A DNA stretch of 55,301 nt from an uncultured Muribaculaceae bacterium (GTDB taxonomy: Bacteria > Bacteroidota > Bacteroidia > Bacteroidales > Muribaculaceae): contig CAJUDL010000024.1 in assembly GCA_910585285.1 (NCBI GenBank), positions 1-55,301 of the forward strand, read 5' to 3'. Every line of letters begins with the position of its first letter. Position 1 is the stretch's first letter. This document shows, in pieces, positions 10,701 through 18,391 of this stretch. Both the position numbers and the translations under genes were made by a program. The notes beneath the pieces were generated by a model that ran no database searches, was not told the origin of the DNA, and worked only from the letters and a program-made list of their open reading frames with translations.

Positions 10701-11404
10701 TCTTCGGTGATATGGAACCGATTGAGACCAACAAACCTCCATTTCCGGTTGTAGAACCATGGGATCGCCTCGCGCTTCTTGAAAAAGAGAAGGAGATGGT
10801 GATGATGTATTTATCAGCCCATCCGTTAGACCCATATTATATGGAGTTGACATATGGGTGCAACACCCCGTGCGAGCAGTTTAAAGATAAGCAGAACACC
10901 CCTTGCAAGATCACCATGGGCGGACTTGTAACCAAAGTCACTCTCAAAACCTCCCGCAAAGGAAATGAGTTTACAATTGTGGAACTGGAAGACTTTACCG
11001 GTAAGACAGAAATTCCACTTTTTGGAATGAACCACAACCAGCATAAAGATAAATTCCGTGTCGGAGAGCCGACATTCGTTAGGATTAATATTGTGCCCGG
11101 TCGTTTCAACCCGGAACGCACAGACATGCAGATTGAGGAAGTTTCATCTCTGGAATCAAAACGAGGAGGCATAGCCAATGGAGTTCTCGTGTATATGAAT
11201 TTCAAATATGACAACCGTGATTTCTTCACGGCGTTGGAGCAGATTCCGGACAATGACCGTAAGGGTGACCTTTATTTTGACATCTTCGATCCGGAGTCAA
11301 GACAATCCATAAGAGTGCATTCACGCAAAAAGATGCCCATCACTCGAGAACTCATGGATACACTTCAAGATTATGGACTAAAATACAAAATATCCACAAT
11401 GTAA
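7718..11404 (+). CDS. dnaE: DNA polymerase III alpha subunit
   Basis: Catalytic subunit of the replicative DNA polymerase. The 1228-residue protein begins with a PHP domain (HLHVHSQYSLLDG from about residue 8). The polymerase core carries GPGRGSAAGS near residue 424 and the aspartate motif PDIDVDFDDDGR near 465-476. A helix-hairpin-helix region and a C-terminal OB-fold follow (ITMGGLVTKVTLKTSRKG from about residue 1065). Length and order fit the DnaE family rather than PolC, because no exonuclease domain is inserted. trxA follows 43 bases downstream on the same strand and may be cotranscribed. A long antisense open frame over the start (7619-8425) is a codon shadow. Confidence 0.97.
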   Translation: MNNIPFTHLHVHSQYSLLDGKATIPELVDKAIADGQRGIALTDHGNMFGIKEFFNYVEKKNADKPDEEKFKPIIGCEMYVAREKMTDKKDKTDNGYHLIVLAKNSVGYHNLVKLVSKAWTEGYYYKPRTDREDLARHHEGLIVCSACLGGEVPQFIMHGDLDKAEERILWYKQTFGEDYYLELQRHETFKENANREVFIEQTKVNEHLIKFARKHNIKMIATNDVHFTYEDDAEAHDRLICVSMQKSFNEPRLHYTKQEWLKTTEEMREIFKDIPEVIDNTKEILDKVEFYTLNHAPIMPFFDIPKEFGTEEEYRSRITEKELFDEFTQDENGNVVLSEEDAKKKIERLGGYDKLYRIKFEADYLEKLTMEGALERYGDPLPDDVKERLKFELYIMKTMGFPGYFLIVQDFINTGRKKLGVSIGPGRGSAAGSAAAYCLGITQIDPIKYDLLFERFLNPDRISLPDIDVDFDDDGRYEVLKYVTEKYGEEKVAHIITYQTMATKMAIKDVAKVLEVPLPEANRLARLVPDRLPEVNGKAPKINFKNCLLYNKEFAAEKENPNEGIRETMKYAEQLEGNIRGTGIHACGVIICRDDITDWVPVSMATDADGTKVISTQYEGSVIEETGLIKMDFLGLKTLSIIKEALANIKHTRGFDLDIDHIPLDDKETFELYCKGNTTSTFQFESEGMQKSLRELQPSKFEDLIAMNALYRPGPMDYIPSFIKRKHGEEPITYDIPIMAQYLEETYGITVYQEQVMLLSRLLASFTRGESDMLRKAMGKKQIDKMMKLKKKFMEQGVKNGHPAQALEKIWADWEKFASYAFNKSHATCYSWVAYQTAYLKAHYPAEYMAGVLSRNLTATDKLRKFMDECKRMGITVKGPDINESVERFGVNQKGEIRFGLAAVKGVGLNAVNAIIIEREKNGPFKDIYDFVERVNLSACNRGAIENLAMAGAFDCFEMQREMFVHPVLESTYTDLLVKYGQNIQNDKNSLQMSLFGDMEPIETNKPPFPVVEPWDRLALLEKEKEMVMMYLSAHPLDPYYMELTYGCNTPCEQFKDKQNTPCKITMGGLVTKVTLKTSRKGNEFTIVELEDFTGKTEIPLFGMNHNQHKDKFRVGEPTFVRINIVPGRFNPERTDMQIEEVSSLESKRGGIANGVLVYMNFKYDNRDFFTALEQIPDNDRKGDLYFDIFDPESRQSIRVHSRKKMPITRELMDTLQDYGLKYKISTM

Positions 11405-11447
11405 AATACAGTTTTGAAAACAAAATTTTAAACCTAAAAATAAAATC

Positions 11448-11762
11448 ATGGCAATTCAATTTACAGATCAGACAGCCAAAGAGGCTATCGAGTCAGGAAA
11501 AGTAGTGGTAATCGATTTCTGGGCAACATGGTGTGGTCCCTGCATGAAACTCGGTCCTGTTGTTGAGGAACTCGCTGAGAAATATGGCGACAAAGCAGTT
11601 ATCGGTAAACTAAACATAGACGAGAACGATGAGGTTGTTGCTGAGAACCGTATCCGCAGCATACCGACAGTGCTCTTCTTCAAAGGTGGTGAAGTTGTTG
11701 ACCGCAGCGTAGGTCTGGTAAAACTTGAGGATCTCGAAGCAAAACTCCTCCCTCTCCTTTGA
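11448..11762 (+). CDS. trxA: Thioredoxin
   Basis: Small cytoplasmic disulfide reductant (104 residues). The redox motif WCGPC has its cysteines at 29 and 32 in the context VVVIDFWATWCGPCMKLGP. The cis-proline loop SIPTVLFF is also present. It is the usual single-domain length with no signal peptide. It lies 43 bases after dnaE, and a strong hairpin terminator lies about 60 bases downstream. I see no promoter in the short dnaE-trxA gap, so at least partial cotranscription with dnaE is likely. Confidence 0.95.
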   Translation: MAIQFTDQTAKEAIESGKVVVIDFWATWCGPCMKLGPVVEELAEKYGDKAVIGKLNIDENDEVVAENRIRSIPTVLFFKGGEVVDRSVGLVKLEDLEAKLLPLL

Positions 11763-11783
11763 TTCATGATTTAATGAATTTCA

Positions 11784-11820
11784 CATAATTCATAAAGAGT
11801 AATACCTCATAATTCATAAA
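11784..11820. repeat. Two direct copies of CATAATTCATAAA
   Basis: The 13-mer occurs at 11784-11796 and 11808-11820, a 24-base period, between the trxA stop and its terminator. The function is unknown, and it may be chance in AT-rich sequence. Confidence 0.4.
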
Positions 11821-11822
11821 AT

Positions 11823-11860
11823 AGGGATGTCACAGAATCAGCAGTGACATCCCTCTTTTA
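11823..11860. terminator. Hairpin terminator between convergent trxA and the NlpC/P60 gene
   Basis: Perfect 11-bp stem AGGGATGTCAC (11823-11833) and its complement (11844-11854) with a 10-base loop. It is followed by a T-rich run on the plus strand and preceded by A-rich sequence, so it can serve both directions. Confidence 0.8.
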
Positions 11861-11875
11861 TATTTCTCCAGTTCT

Positions 11876-11950
11876 CCCCCATCCCCATCCAGCCCCATAT
11901 CGCCCTATTCAGCCCTATTCCCCATTCCACCCCATTCCCCATCTCGCCCC
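11876..11950 (-). other. G-tract repeat, candidate G-quadruplex in the 3' untranslated region
   Basis: On the minus strand the sequence right after the NlpC/P60 stop codon has GGGG tracts at 11950-11947, 11940-11937, 11933-11930 and 11923-11920, with loops of 6, 3 and 6 bases. This fits the classic four-tetrad G-quadruplex pattern. Further tracts of 3-5 G follow down to 11876. The underlying unit is a degenerate 7-8 base repeat (CCCCATTC on the plus strand). It begins one base after the stop codon and would be in the transcript. Confidence 0.6.
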
Positions 11951-11951
11951 A

Positions 11952-12497
11952 TCATGGTTTAACTCTCCCAAATCCTTTCAAAGTCCGAATATAATAAGGT
12001 GTATCGATTCTTGATATCACCACTCCCTTCTTGGTCGAGGCATGCACAAAATTCACATCATCCACCATAATCCCGACATGTGATATTTTCTCAGGATCAT
12101 GCCCGGTTGCAAAAAACACAAGATCTCCTGTTTCGACCTCCTCTTTTTTTAGCGGCATACAGAATTCTGCCTGTTTGGCTGAATTGCGAGGAAGTTTGTA
12201 CCCCAACACATCCTCATACACCCTCAGCACCATACCGGAACAATCTGTACCCTCCTTTTTGTCGCACTTTGCATACGCGTAAGGCGTACCGATCCATGAC
12301 ATTGCTTCTTCAGCTATTTTTTTCTGCGATTCAGAACCTTTTAGATCTTTCACAGAAATAGATATTTCCTGCTGCTTATAATTGTTCCTACTCCCTTTTT
12401 TAGAGGAATGACAAGATGCAGAAAGCAATGCTACCGCAAGAGTTACAATCAGAAGCAACAATCCGGATCCATTCCCCTGATTATTCTTAAATTCCAT
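11952..12497 (-). CDS. NlpC/P60 family lipoprotein, probable peptidoglycan endopeptidase
   Basis: Probable gamma-D-glutamyl-diamino acid peptidase that trims peptidoglycan from the envelope. The 181-residue protein starts with a hydrophobic segment (about 11-28) and the lipobox LSASC, with Cys29 as the lipidated residue. The NlpC/P60 domain covers about 57-181. Catalytic Cys86 is in GTDCSGMVLR, His140 in SHVGIMVDD, and a third polar residue is probably His152 in NFVHAS. Length and layout match the Spr/NlpC group. The gene stands alone, convergent with trxA, and ends at a G-tract array. No clear consensus promoter is visible upstream. Confidence 0.93.
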   Translation of the reverse strand: MEFKNNQGNGSGLLLLIVTLAVALLSASCHSSKKGSRNNYKQQEISISVKDLKGSESQKKIAEEAMSWIGTPYAYAKCDKKEGTDCSGMVLRVYEDVLGYKLPRNSAKQAEFCMPLKKEEVETGDLVFFATGHDPEKISHVGIMVDDVNFVHASTKKGVVISRIDTPYYIRTLKGFGRVKP

Positions 12498-12878
12498 TTA
12501 GACCCTCATCTATTATTTATAAATAAGCAAGTAAGAAAATTTAATGCACATATAAAACGCAGTTATTTTTGAGATGTTTTTGCCGCGTAATGATGGAGCA
12601 TATAGGCATATACGAGTGAATTACGAGGTAAAAACATCCCCAAAGAATAAGTTTTATAGTGCAAGATTTCATTACTTACATATATCGGTTAATTTTTATT
12701 ACGTACTTGGCTACAAATTTAGCAAAACTCTTCGACAAATCAAATTTACATTTTTTAGCGTTAATTATTTGCAGGAATCATAGAAATAATCTAATTTTAA
12801 ACACTTTTAACAATACTGTTTTAAACATAAATGCTATCAGTTTGTCTAAAAGTCAAATTAACTAAGGAATATGAAGCT
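12498..12878. other. Divergent intergenic region (381 bp)
   Basis: AT-rich spacer between the NlpC/P60 gene and the Trp-rich protein gene. A TATTTTTG box at 12554-12561 could be a plus-strand -7 element, which would give a leader of about 310 bases. No convincing gene is visible here; the short open frames have Lys/Asn/Phe-rich random composition. Confidence 0.4.
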
Positions 12879-14033
12879 ATGAGAAAATTATTGTACTGCC
12901 TGACCATCATGGCGCTTGCTGCTCCTTTTGCATCAAACGCACAGGAATATGATGACATTTACTACAACCCGAAGAAAGATAAGACAGCTTCAACTTCCAC
13001 AAAGAAGAAGAAACAGTCTTACTACATAAAGGACTTTGAGAATGTTGATGTCGACGAATATAATCGTCGTGGTCAATATTACAGCAGTCCGGTCGATACC
13101 ATCGGAGCGCGTGCTGAAAAAGACGAAGATTTCGTCTATACCCAGCAGATCCAGAAATACTATAATCCGACTATTGTTACTGACAATTCCGATATTCTCG
13201 AAGATGTTTTGCTCAATAGTTATGGCAACGTAGAGATTGTGTTCAACAATGGATTGCCTTCATTCGCTCCATATTATGGCTATTCATGGCCATATTATGC
13301 CGGCTACTATGATCCTTGGTACTGGAACTGGGGACCGGCTTGGAGACCAGCATGGTCTTGGGGTCCTTCTTGGAGCTGGAACTGGGGTCCTTCTTGGGCA
13401 TGGGGTCCCTCATGGAATTGGGGCTGGGGTCCCTCATGGGGTTGGGGACCATCTTGGGGTCCATCCTGGGGCTGGGGAGGTCGACCTCATTATGCCGACT
13501 ATCGTCCGGGTGGACGACTGCCGAACCGACCCGGCTCAAACTGGGCTTCAAATACCCGACCCGGCGGCAATATAGGTCATAGACCGGTTGGTCGCCCCGG
13601 AAGTACAAGAGTTCCGCAATATGGAAATAACAATTCCAATAAAGGCCTCTATGGTGGAAATACGACAAATCATCGTCGTACTTATCGCGGAAATGCCACT
13701 ACCAACAATGGAAATCGTGTAAACTCCTATGATGGTAATAATAACCGACAAAACAGTGGTGATTATAATGTAAATAGAAATAATAATCGCCGCACATACA
13801 ACGCCGGATCGAATTCGAACAACAGAAGAACATATAATTCAAATTCGAATTCAAACAGAAACCGCAATAACTACAACAGCAACAGCAATAGTTACAATAC
13901 GAACCGTAACAGCTATAACACCAATAGACATAGCTATAACAGCGGTGGTAGCTTCAACACCGGACGCAGTTCCGGAGGGTTTGGAGGCGGTAGCCGCAGC
14001 GTAGGTGGCGGTGGTCGCGGCCGCCACAGATAA
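12879..14033 (+). CDS. Secreted Trp-rich / Asn-rich low-complexity protein of unknown function
   Basis: No family recognised. The ATG at 12879 gives a good signal peptide (residues 1-21, cleavage after SNA), so I prefer it to the upstream in-frame start at 12831. The mature 363 residues have three parts. An acidic/basic region at about 22-125 (Lys-rich at 32-45) comes first. A Trp-rich block at 131-200 repeats W-G-P-S-W and W-x-W, with about 20 tryptophans in 63 residues. A long tail at 202-384 is rich in Asn, Arg, Ser, Tyr and Gly (TYN, SNSN, NTNRNSYNTNR) and ends in Gly/Arg. No catalytic motif or membrane segment is visible after the signal. A terminator follows, then an outer membrane barrel gene on the same strand. 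It could be a structural, adhesive or self-associating cell-surface protein; this is speculation. Confidence 0.8.
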   Translation: MRKLLYCLTIMALAAPFASNAQEYDDIYYNPKKDKTASTSTKKKKQSYYIKDFENVDVDEYNRRGQYYSSPVDTIGARAEKDEDFVYTQQIQKYYNPTIVTDNSDILEDVLLNSYGNVEIVFNNGLPSFAPYYGYSWPYYAGYYDPWYWNWGPAWRPAWSWGPSWSWNWGPSWAWGPSWNWGWGPSWGWGPSWGPSWGWGGRPHYADYRPGGRLPNRPGSNWASNTRPGGNIGHRPVGRPGSTRVPQYGNNNSNKGLYGGNTTNHRRTYRGNATTNNGNRVNSYDGNNNRQNSGDYNVNRNNNRRTYNAGSNSNNRRTYNSNSNSNRNRNNYNSNSNSYNTNRNSYNTNRHSYNSGGSFNTGRSSGGFGGGSRSVGGGGRGRHR

Positions 14034-14042
14034 TACAAACAA

Positions 14043-14080
14043 TTGCAGCGGCAAATTTTATTTGTCGCTGCAATCCTTTT
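14043..14080 (+). terminator. Hairpin terminator after the Trp-rich protein gene
   Basis: Stem TTGCAGCGGCAAA (14043-14055) pairs with TTTGTCGCTGCAA (14061-14073) with one G-U pair. A T-rich stretch follows at 14076-14080. Confidence 0.8.
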
Positions 14081-14190
14081 ATAATAATATTCGTTATAAT
14101 TATGAAAGAGTTTGATATCTTGTTAGAAATTTAGATATTTTTTAACAGATACAAATCAATAACACTTAATAAACTAAAAAACTCATCGTT

Positions 14191-15876
14191 ATGAGAAAGC
14201 TATACATTGTCTTATCCATGTGCTGCATTGCAACGGGTGCTTCTGCGCAAAGCGCGATAGATGCATACCGTTTTTCTCAGCCCGATTTGAGAGGAACAGC
14301 ACGATTTATGGGAATGGGTGGGGCCTTTGGTGCCCTCGGAGGGGATCTCTCTACCCTGTCGCAGAATCCTGCCGGTATCGGCGTTTACCGCAGTAATGAA
14401 ATTGGTTTTACTCTTGATCTCGATGCTCAACGTTCAACATCCGATGCTCAAGGGTTCCGAACAGTTAATAACCAGACCAAGTTCTATCTCGATAATATTG
14501 GTGGTGTTGCAACATTGAAACTTGGGAGCGATGTCATCCCTAATATAAATTTCGGTTTCACATACAACAAAGCCGTATCCTTCAATCGTCGCTATCGCGG
14601 GGTCATCCCTCAGTTGCAGACTTCTTTATCAAATTACATAGCAGGAATAGCGAACAATCAAGAACTTTCGATTGCGAACATAGAGAAAGATGACGAATCG
14701 AATCCTCCATACGATCCGTATAACCCCAGCGATGGTAGTTTTGTTCCGTGGCTTGCAATCCTCGGTTACGATTCATATCTTATCAATCCTAATGGAAACC
14801 CGGAGAATCCATCCTGGACCGGTCAGTTCGGTCAGGGCACCTTCGGTTCTGCCAATTTTGATGTAACTGAAAAAGGGAGTGTTGATGAATATAATATTGC
14901 ATTAGGTGGTAACATATCAAATGTGGTGTATTGGGGCATGAACTTTGATATTGTCAATTTTGATTATAAACTTGATGCATATTACGGAGAAGATTTGACG
15001 GATGCTTATGTCATGCATCCCAAAACTGATGAGATAATGGTAACAGATTCACGTTGGCGAATGCGTAATCTTTATCGCGCAAACGGCACTGGATTCAATT
15101 ATCAGCTTGGCGTTATAGTTAAGCCGATTCAGGAATTACGTCTCGGTTTGGCGTTCCACACTCCTACGTGGTATTCATTGAATGAGACTTATTCTGCCAA
15201 TGTTGATGCACAGTATTTTGGAGAAGGTGTAGGAGCCAAAACAAATGATGGCTATCCCGGCACTCAGGATTATAATTTTAACTCACCTTGGAAAATCATA
15301 GCAAGTGCTGCCGGAGTGATCGGTGGCAAGTTCATAATCTCTGCAGATTATGAATGGAATGGTTATAAAACCATGAAGTTCTCAGAAGCCTCAAATTATG
15401 GCGGCGGGTATTGGGATGATCCGTGGGATTATGATTATTATTCTGCAACCCCGGCTGCTTATAATAACGATGCTTACTACTATGAAAATGAAGATATAAA
15501 GAACATATATCGTCACACAGATACATTCCGTGTCGGTGCCGAGTATCGCGTAACGCCATCATTCAGTGTGCGCGCTGGATATAGCCACGTATCTTCTCCG
15601 GTTGAGTCAAAAGCAAAGAATAACAGCATGACTATTTATACAGCAGGCACAATACCGAATTATCGTTTTGATAATGACACCAACTATATTACCTGCGGTC
15701 TTGGCTACCGTCATAAAGGATTCTATATTGACCTTGCTTATGTCTATAAACACATGACATCCGAGTATCATGCTTTCACGCCTGATCCTGAAGCCGTTCC
15801 CAGTTATGCAAGTCCTTCGGCAAAACTTACATTCAACAACTCTCGCGTGGTTCTTTCCACAGGTTTCAAATTCTGA
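14191..15876 (+). CDS. FadL/OmpP1-like outer membrane protein
   Basis: Predicted outer membrane beta-barrel of the OmpP1/FadL/TodX type, which usually passes hydrophobic compounds. Bacteroidota homologues are often labelled hemin receptor without proof. The protein has 561 residues with a signal peptide (1-19, ending ASAQ). The typical start of the mature chain follows: RGTARFMGMGGAFGALGGDLSTLSQNPAGIG. The chain shows alternating aromatic strands throughout and ends in a phenylalanine (VVLSTGFKF), as expected for BAM insertion. It is preceded by a terminator and so probably has its own promoter, though I see no full consensus. A 12-bp stem terminator follows. The substrate cannot be told from sequence. 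Confidence 0.85.
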   Translation: MRKLYIVLSMCCIATGASAQSAIDAYRFSQPDLRGTARFMGMGGAFGALGGDLSTLSQNPAGIGVYRSNEIGFTLDLDAQRSTSDAQGFRTVNNQTKFYLDNIGGVATLKLGSDVIPNINFGFTYNKAVSFNRRYRGVIPQLQTSLSNYIAGIANNQELSIANIEKDDESNPPYDPYNPSDGSFVPWLAILGYDSYLINPNGNPENPSWTGQFGQGTFGSANFDVTEKGSVDEYNIALGGNISNVVYWGMNFDIVNFDYKLDAYYGEDLTDAYVMHPKTDEIMVTDSRWRMRNLYRANGTGFNYQLGVIVKPIQELRLGLAFHTPTWYSLNETYSANVDAQYFGEGVGAKTNDGYPGTQDYNFNSPWKIIASAAGVIGGKFIISADYEWNGYKTMKFSEASNYGGGYWDDPWDYDYYSATPAAYNNDAYYYENEDIKNIYRHTDTFRVGAEYRVTPSFSVRAGYSHVSSPVESKAKNNSMTIYTAGTIPNYRFDNDTNYITCGLGYRHKGFYIDLAYVYKHMTSEYHAFTPDPEAVPSYASPSAKLTFNNSRVVLSTGFKF

Positions 15877-15906
15877 TAAACATACAATAAGAATTTCATA
15901 AAAAAC

Positions 15907-15943
15907 AAGTCCTTGATGCATTCCACATCAAGGACTTATTTTT
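15907..15943. terminator. Bidirectional terminator between convergent genes
   Basis: Perfect 12-bp stem AAGTCCTTGATG (15907-15918) with its complement (15926-15937) and a 7-base loop. A T-run follows on the plus strand and A-rich sequence lies on the other side. Confidence 0.8.
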
Positions 15944-15958
15944 TAGATGAAAAAAGTT

Positions 15959-16690
15959 TTAGAATTTCAGATAAAAATTTCGACATAACGACATATACTC
16001 GGGTGTGAAGCTGCCATCATGAAATTCAATTGTCAAATGTTCTGTTGAGAAAGGAACCTGGTGGCGTCCAAACTCAATAAAACATCGCTTAGCCTCTCTC
16101 CCCTCTCTGCCTGTCATTATCATTTTTCGGATTGTGTATAATCCTATATAATTTGCAATTCCTGTCAATTCTTCTGCCTGTTCAACAGGAATGACCATTC
16201 CGATAATGCCATTATCAGATATCATGTTGCCACCCCTTTCAAGTATTATGGATGGAGACAGTTGTCCCTGATGCCGAGCTTTCAACCGGACGGAGTCCTG
16301 AGTATCCACACCTGAATCAAAATATGGTGGATTCGAAATGATATAATCTATCGGTTGAATACTTTGTTCAATATGCTGGGAGCAATAGTCGTTAAAATCA
16401 ATTTGTTTTGCCACTATCCTTTCACTCCACGGAGAAACTAAGAAATTGCCCGCAGCCTCTTCTACCGATTCTTTATCTATGTCGATAGCTTCGATTCTTG
16501 AATACTGATTCCTCTGGGCTACCATCAACGCTATAACACCACAGCCGCATCCAACATCTAAAATGGTGCGTGCATTCAGCACGTTTGCCCATGCCCCAAG
16601 AATTACAGCATCCACACCAATTTTCATGGAGCTGCGGTGATGGTAAACTTCAAACCTTTTGAACCTAAACGGCTGGTTGCTTTTGCTCAT
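15959..16690 (-). CDS. trmN6: tRNA1(Val) (adenine(37)-N6)-methyltransferase family protein
   Basis: SAM-dependent N6-adenine methyltransferase expected to modify A37 of a valine tRNA (YfiC/TrmN6 family). The protein has 243 residues. The SAM-binding motif DVGCGCG is at 45-51, the acidic residue ending strand 2 is in AIDID near 70-72, and the catalytic NPPY is at 120-123. Length and motif order are standard. Its start lies 26 bases inside the end of the DEAD-box helicase gene upstream, in another frame, so the two are cotranscribed and both are RNA-related. The target base is inferred from the family. Confidence 0.9.
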   Translation of the reverse strand: MSKSNQPFRFKRFEVYHHRSSMKIGVDAVILGAWANVLNARTILDVGCGCGVIALMVAQRNQYSRIEAIDIDKESVEEAAGNFLVSPWSERIVAKQIDFNDYCSQHIEQSIQPIDYIISNPPYFDSGVDTQDSVRLKARHQGQLSPSIILERGGNMISDNGIIGMVIPVEQAEELTGIANYIGLYTIRKMIMTGREGREAKRCFIEFGRHQVPFSTEHLTIEFHDGSFTPEYMSLCRNFYLKF

Positions 16691-17969
16691 TCCCGAGTTT
16701 CTTTCGATTACGACCGTTATATGAACGTCTGTTTTTGCTGTTTTTGCTATTTTTACTGTTTTTATCGCTTCGGCTTCCTTTGTTTCCTTTGCCGCGATTT
16801 TTATGGGAAAAAGCAGTATTTTTTAGAACCGGAGCTTCTCCGAATTCAGCCGGTATCTCCTCTTTCGGAATCTCATTCTCTAGAAGACGCTCTATTCGTT
16901 TAAGTTTGCCCATTTCCTCCGGAGAAACAAACGTTACAGCGCGACCATCGCGGTTCGCTCTTGCCGTGCGTCCTATGCGATGCACATAATCCTCTGCTTC
17001 TCTCGGAACATCATAGTTTACAACCATCTCTATGTCATCGACGTCAATTCCTCTTGCAAGAATATCTGTGGCGACAATAACCTGGATTTTGCCGGCTTTG
17101 AAGTCGAGCATTACATCATCGCGCTTGTCCTGATCGAGATCAGAATGCATTTCTGCAATCTTAATGTTTTTACTCCTTAGTTCGCGTGCGAGATTCTTGA
17201 CTTTTAATTTTGATGAAGAGAAAACTATTACCCTCTGAGGTGGGTTCTCATTGAAAATTTTCTTCAAGATGAGAAGTTTCTGCGGTTCATAGCAGATATA
17301 AGCGGATTGCTTAATTTTTTCAGCCGGTTTTGATACAGCAAGTTTGACTTCAATGGGGTCTTTGAGTATCTTGCTTGCCATCTGTTGAATCTTGGGTGGC
17401 ATTGTCGCGGAAAAGAGCAAAGTCTGTCTTTCTTTGGGAAGGCGAGCAACGATCTGCATTATGTCATCGTAAAATCCCATGTCAAGCATCCTGTCGGCTT
17501 CATCCAGTATAAAGAAAGATACTTTTGAGAGATCAACGTAGCCCATGCTCAGATGAGCTAAAAGACGTCCGGGAGTGGCAATAACGACATCGGCACCCAT
17601 CTTCAATGATTTTCTCTGCTGTTCGTATGCATAACCGTCTGTGCCACCGTAAATCGCCATGCCGCTCACCGGCATAAAATATGCGAAGCCCTGGAGCTGT
17701 CTGTCGATTTGTTGAGCTAATTCTCTCGTCGGTGCCATCACCACGCAGTTGATTGCGTCATCAGGATAACCTCCATCAGCAAGCATGTTGATCACAGGTA
17801 AAAGATAAGCAGCAGTTTTTCCTGTGCCGGTCTGAGCGCAGGCAAGAAGGTCGCGACCTTCCATTATGACAGGTATAGCTTGTTCCTGAATCGGAGTGCA
17901 CTCATCAAAATGCATGTCCCATAGTCCATCAAGCACATCGTCATTGGTAAGAATATCTTCAAATCTCAT
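16665..17969 (-). CDS. DEAD-box RNA helicase
   Basis: ATP-dependent RNA helicase for RNA remodelling, for example in ribosome assembly or decay. The frame is open from an ATG at 18008, but a consensus promoter (-7 box at 18013-18020) would start transcription almost at that codon. I therefore chose the ATG at 17969 (MRFEDILTND), giving 434 residues. Motifs in this numbering: Q motif CTPIQEQ near 24-30, Walker A AQTGTGKT at 45-52, PTRELAQQ near 80-87, DEAD at 156-159, SAT at 187-189, and HRIGRTAR in the second RecA domain. The C-terminus is a basic Lys/Asn/Ser/Arg-rich tail of about 45 residues, likely an RNA-binding extension. The tail overlaps trmN6. Confidence 0.93.
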   Translation of the reverse strand: MRFEDILTNDDVLDGLWDMHFDECTPIQEQAIPVIMEGRDLLACAQTGTGKTAAYLLPVINMLADGGYPDDAINCVVMAPTRELAQQIDRQLQGFAYFMPVSGMAIYGGTDGYAYEQQRKSLKMGADVVIATPGRLLAHLSMGYVDLSKVSFFILDEADRMLDMGFYDDIMQIVARLPKERQTLLFSATMPPKIQQMASKILKDPIEVKLAVSKPAEKIKQSAYICYEPQKLLILKKIFNENPPQRVIVFSSSKLKVKNLARELRSKNIKIAEMHSDLDQDKRDDVMLDFKAGKIQVIVATDILARGIDVDDIEMVVNYDVPREAEDYVHRIGRTARANRDGRAVTFVSPEEMGKLKRIERLLENEIPKEEIPAEFGEAPVLKNTAFSHKNRGKGNKGSRSDKNSKNSKNSKNRRSYNGRNRKKLGNEQKQPAV

Positions 17970-18012
17970 TATTTCCAGTTTATCAATGAAGTTTTTAAAC
18001 AACTTCATATTG

Positions 18013-18044
18013 CAAAATTACTCATAATTAAATAAATTAACAAA
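18013..18044 (-). promoter_or_regulatory. Promoter of the helicase-trmN6 operon
   Basis: On the minus strand TTTG (18044-18041), a 20-base spacer and TAATTTTG (18020-18013) match the consensus fully. The predicted start near 18006 would make translation from the ATG at 18008 leaderless or impossible. Confidence 0.7.
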
Positions 18045-18118
18045 AAACGCATACTATCTCATAAAAGAACAAACATAAATCGCACTGAAAACCATTGCAA
18101 TATATTTACTAACCCCTA

Positions 18119-18300
18119 TAAGTAAGTATTGAAAATTAGTTTATAATAAGTAAATGTATGGCTTATTTAAATTTTGAGTCTTTGGATGCTTTCTTGACTT
18201 CTCATCAGTCACATTGCCCGCTATGCTCCTTCTTCGAAATCAAGAAATCATCTCAAAATCTCCTAAAATTTAATATAAACTAATTTTCAATACTTACTTA
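18119..18300 (+). mobile_element. MITE-like element, copy 1 (182 bp)
   Basis: Non-coding element with perfect 27-bp terminal inverted repeats that begin TAAGTAAGTATTGAAAATT. The outermost TA on each side could be a TA target duplication. The interior is an imperfect palindrome: the GATGCTTTCTTGACTTC stretch pairs with the later GAAATCAAGAAATCATC. One RNA or DNA strand could therefore fold into one long hairpin. A second copy lies in inverted orientation at 20764-20946, about 92% identical by hand alignment (15 differences). The element sits in the 5' region of the ECF sigma gene and fills most of the 18009-18391 gap. Confidence 0.85.
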
Positions 18301-18391
18301 GGTAAAAAATAAATTAAAAAATTTTATCTTCTTCAAAACAATTTTTAAGTTAGCGATGTTATTATGGTATCAACATTAAAACAACAACAAA

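Noticed and set aside
12574..12783. Short open frames in the gap before the Trp-rich gene
   Set aside because: Random AT-rich composition, no start context, no family resemblance.
13315..13480. Regular DNA repeats resembling an array
   Set aside because: They are in frame and encode the W-G-P-S-W block; units are short and degenerate with no spacers, so this is not a CRISPR.
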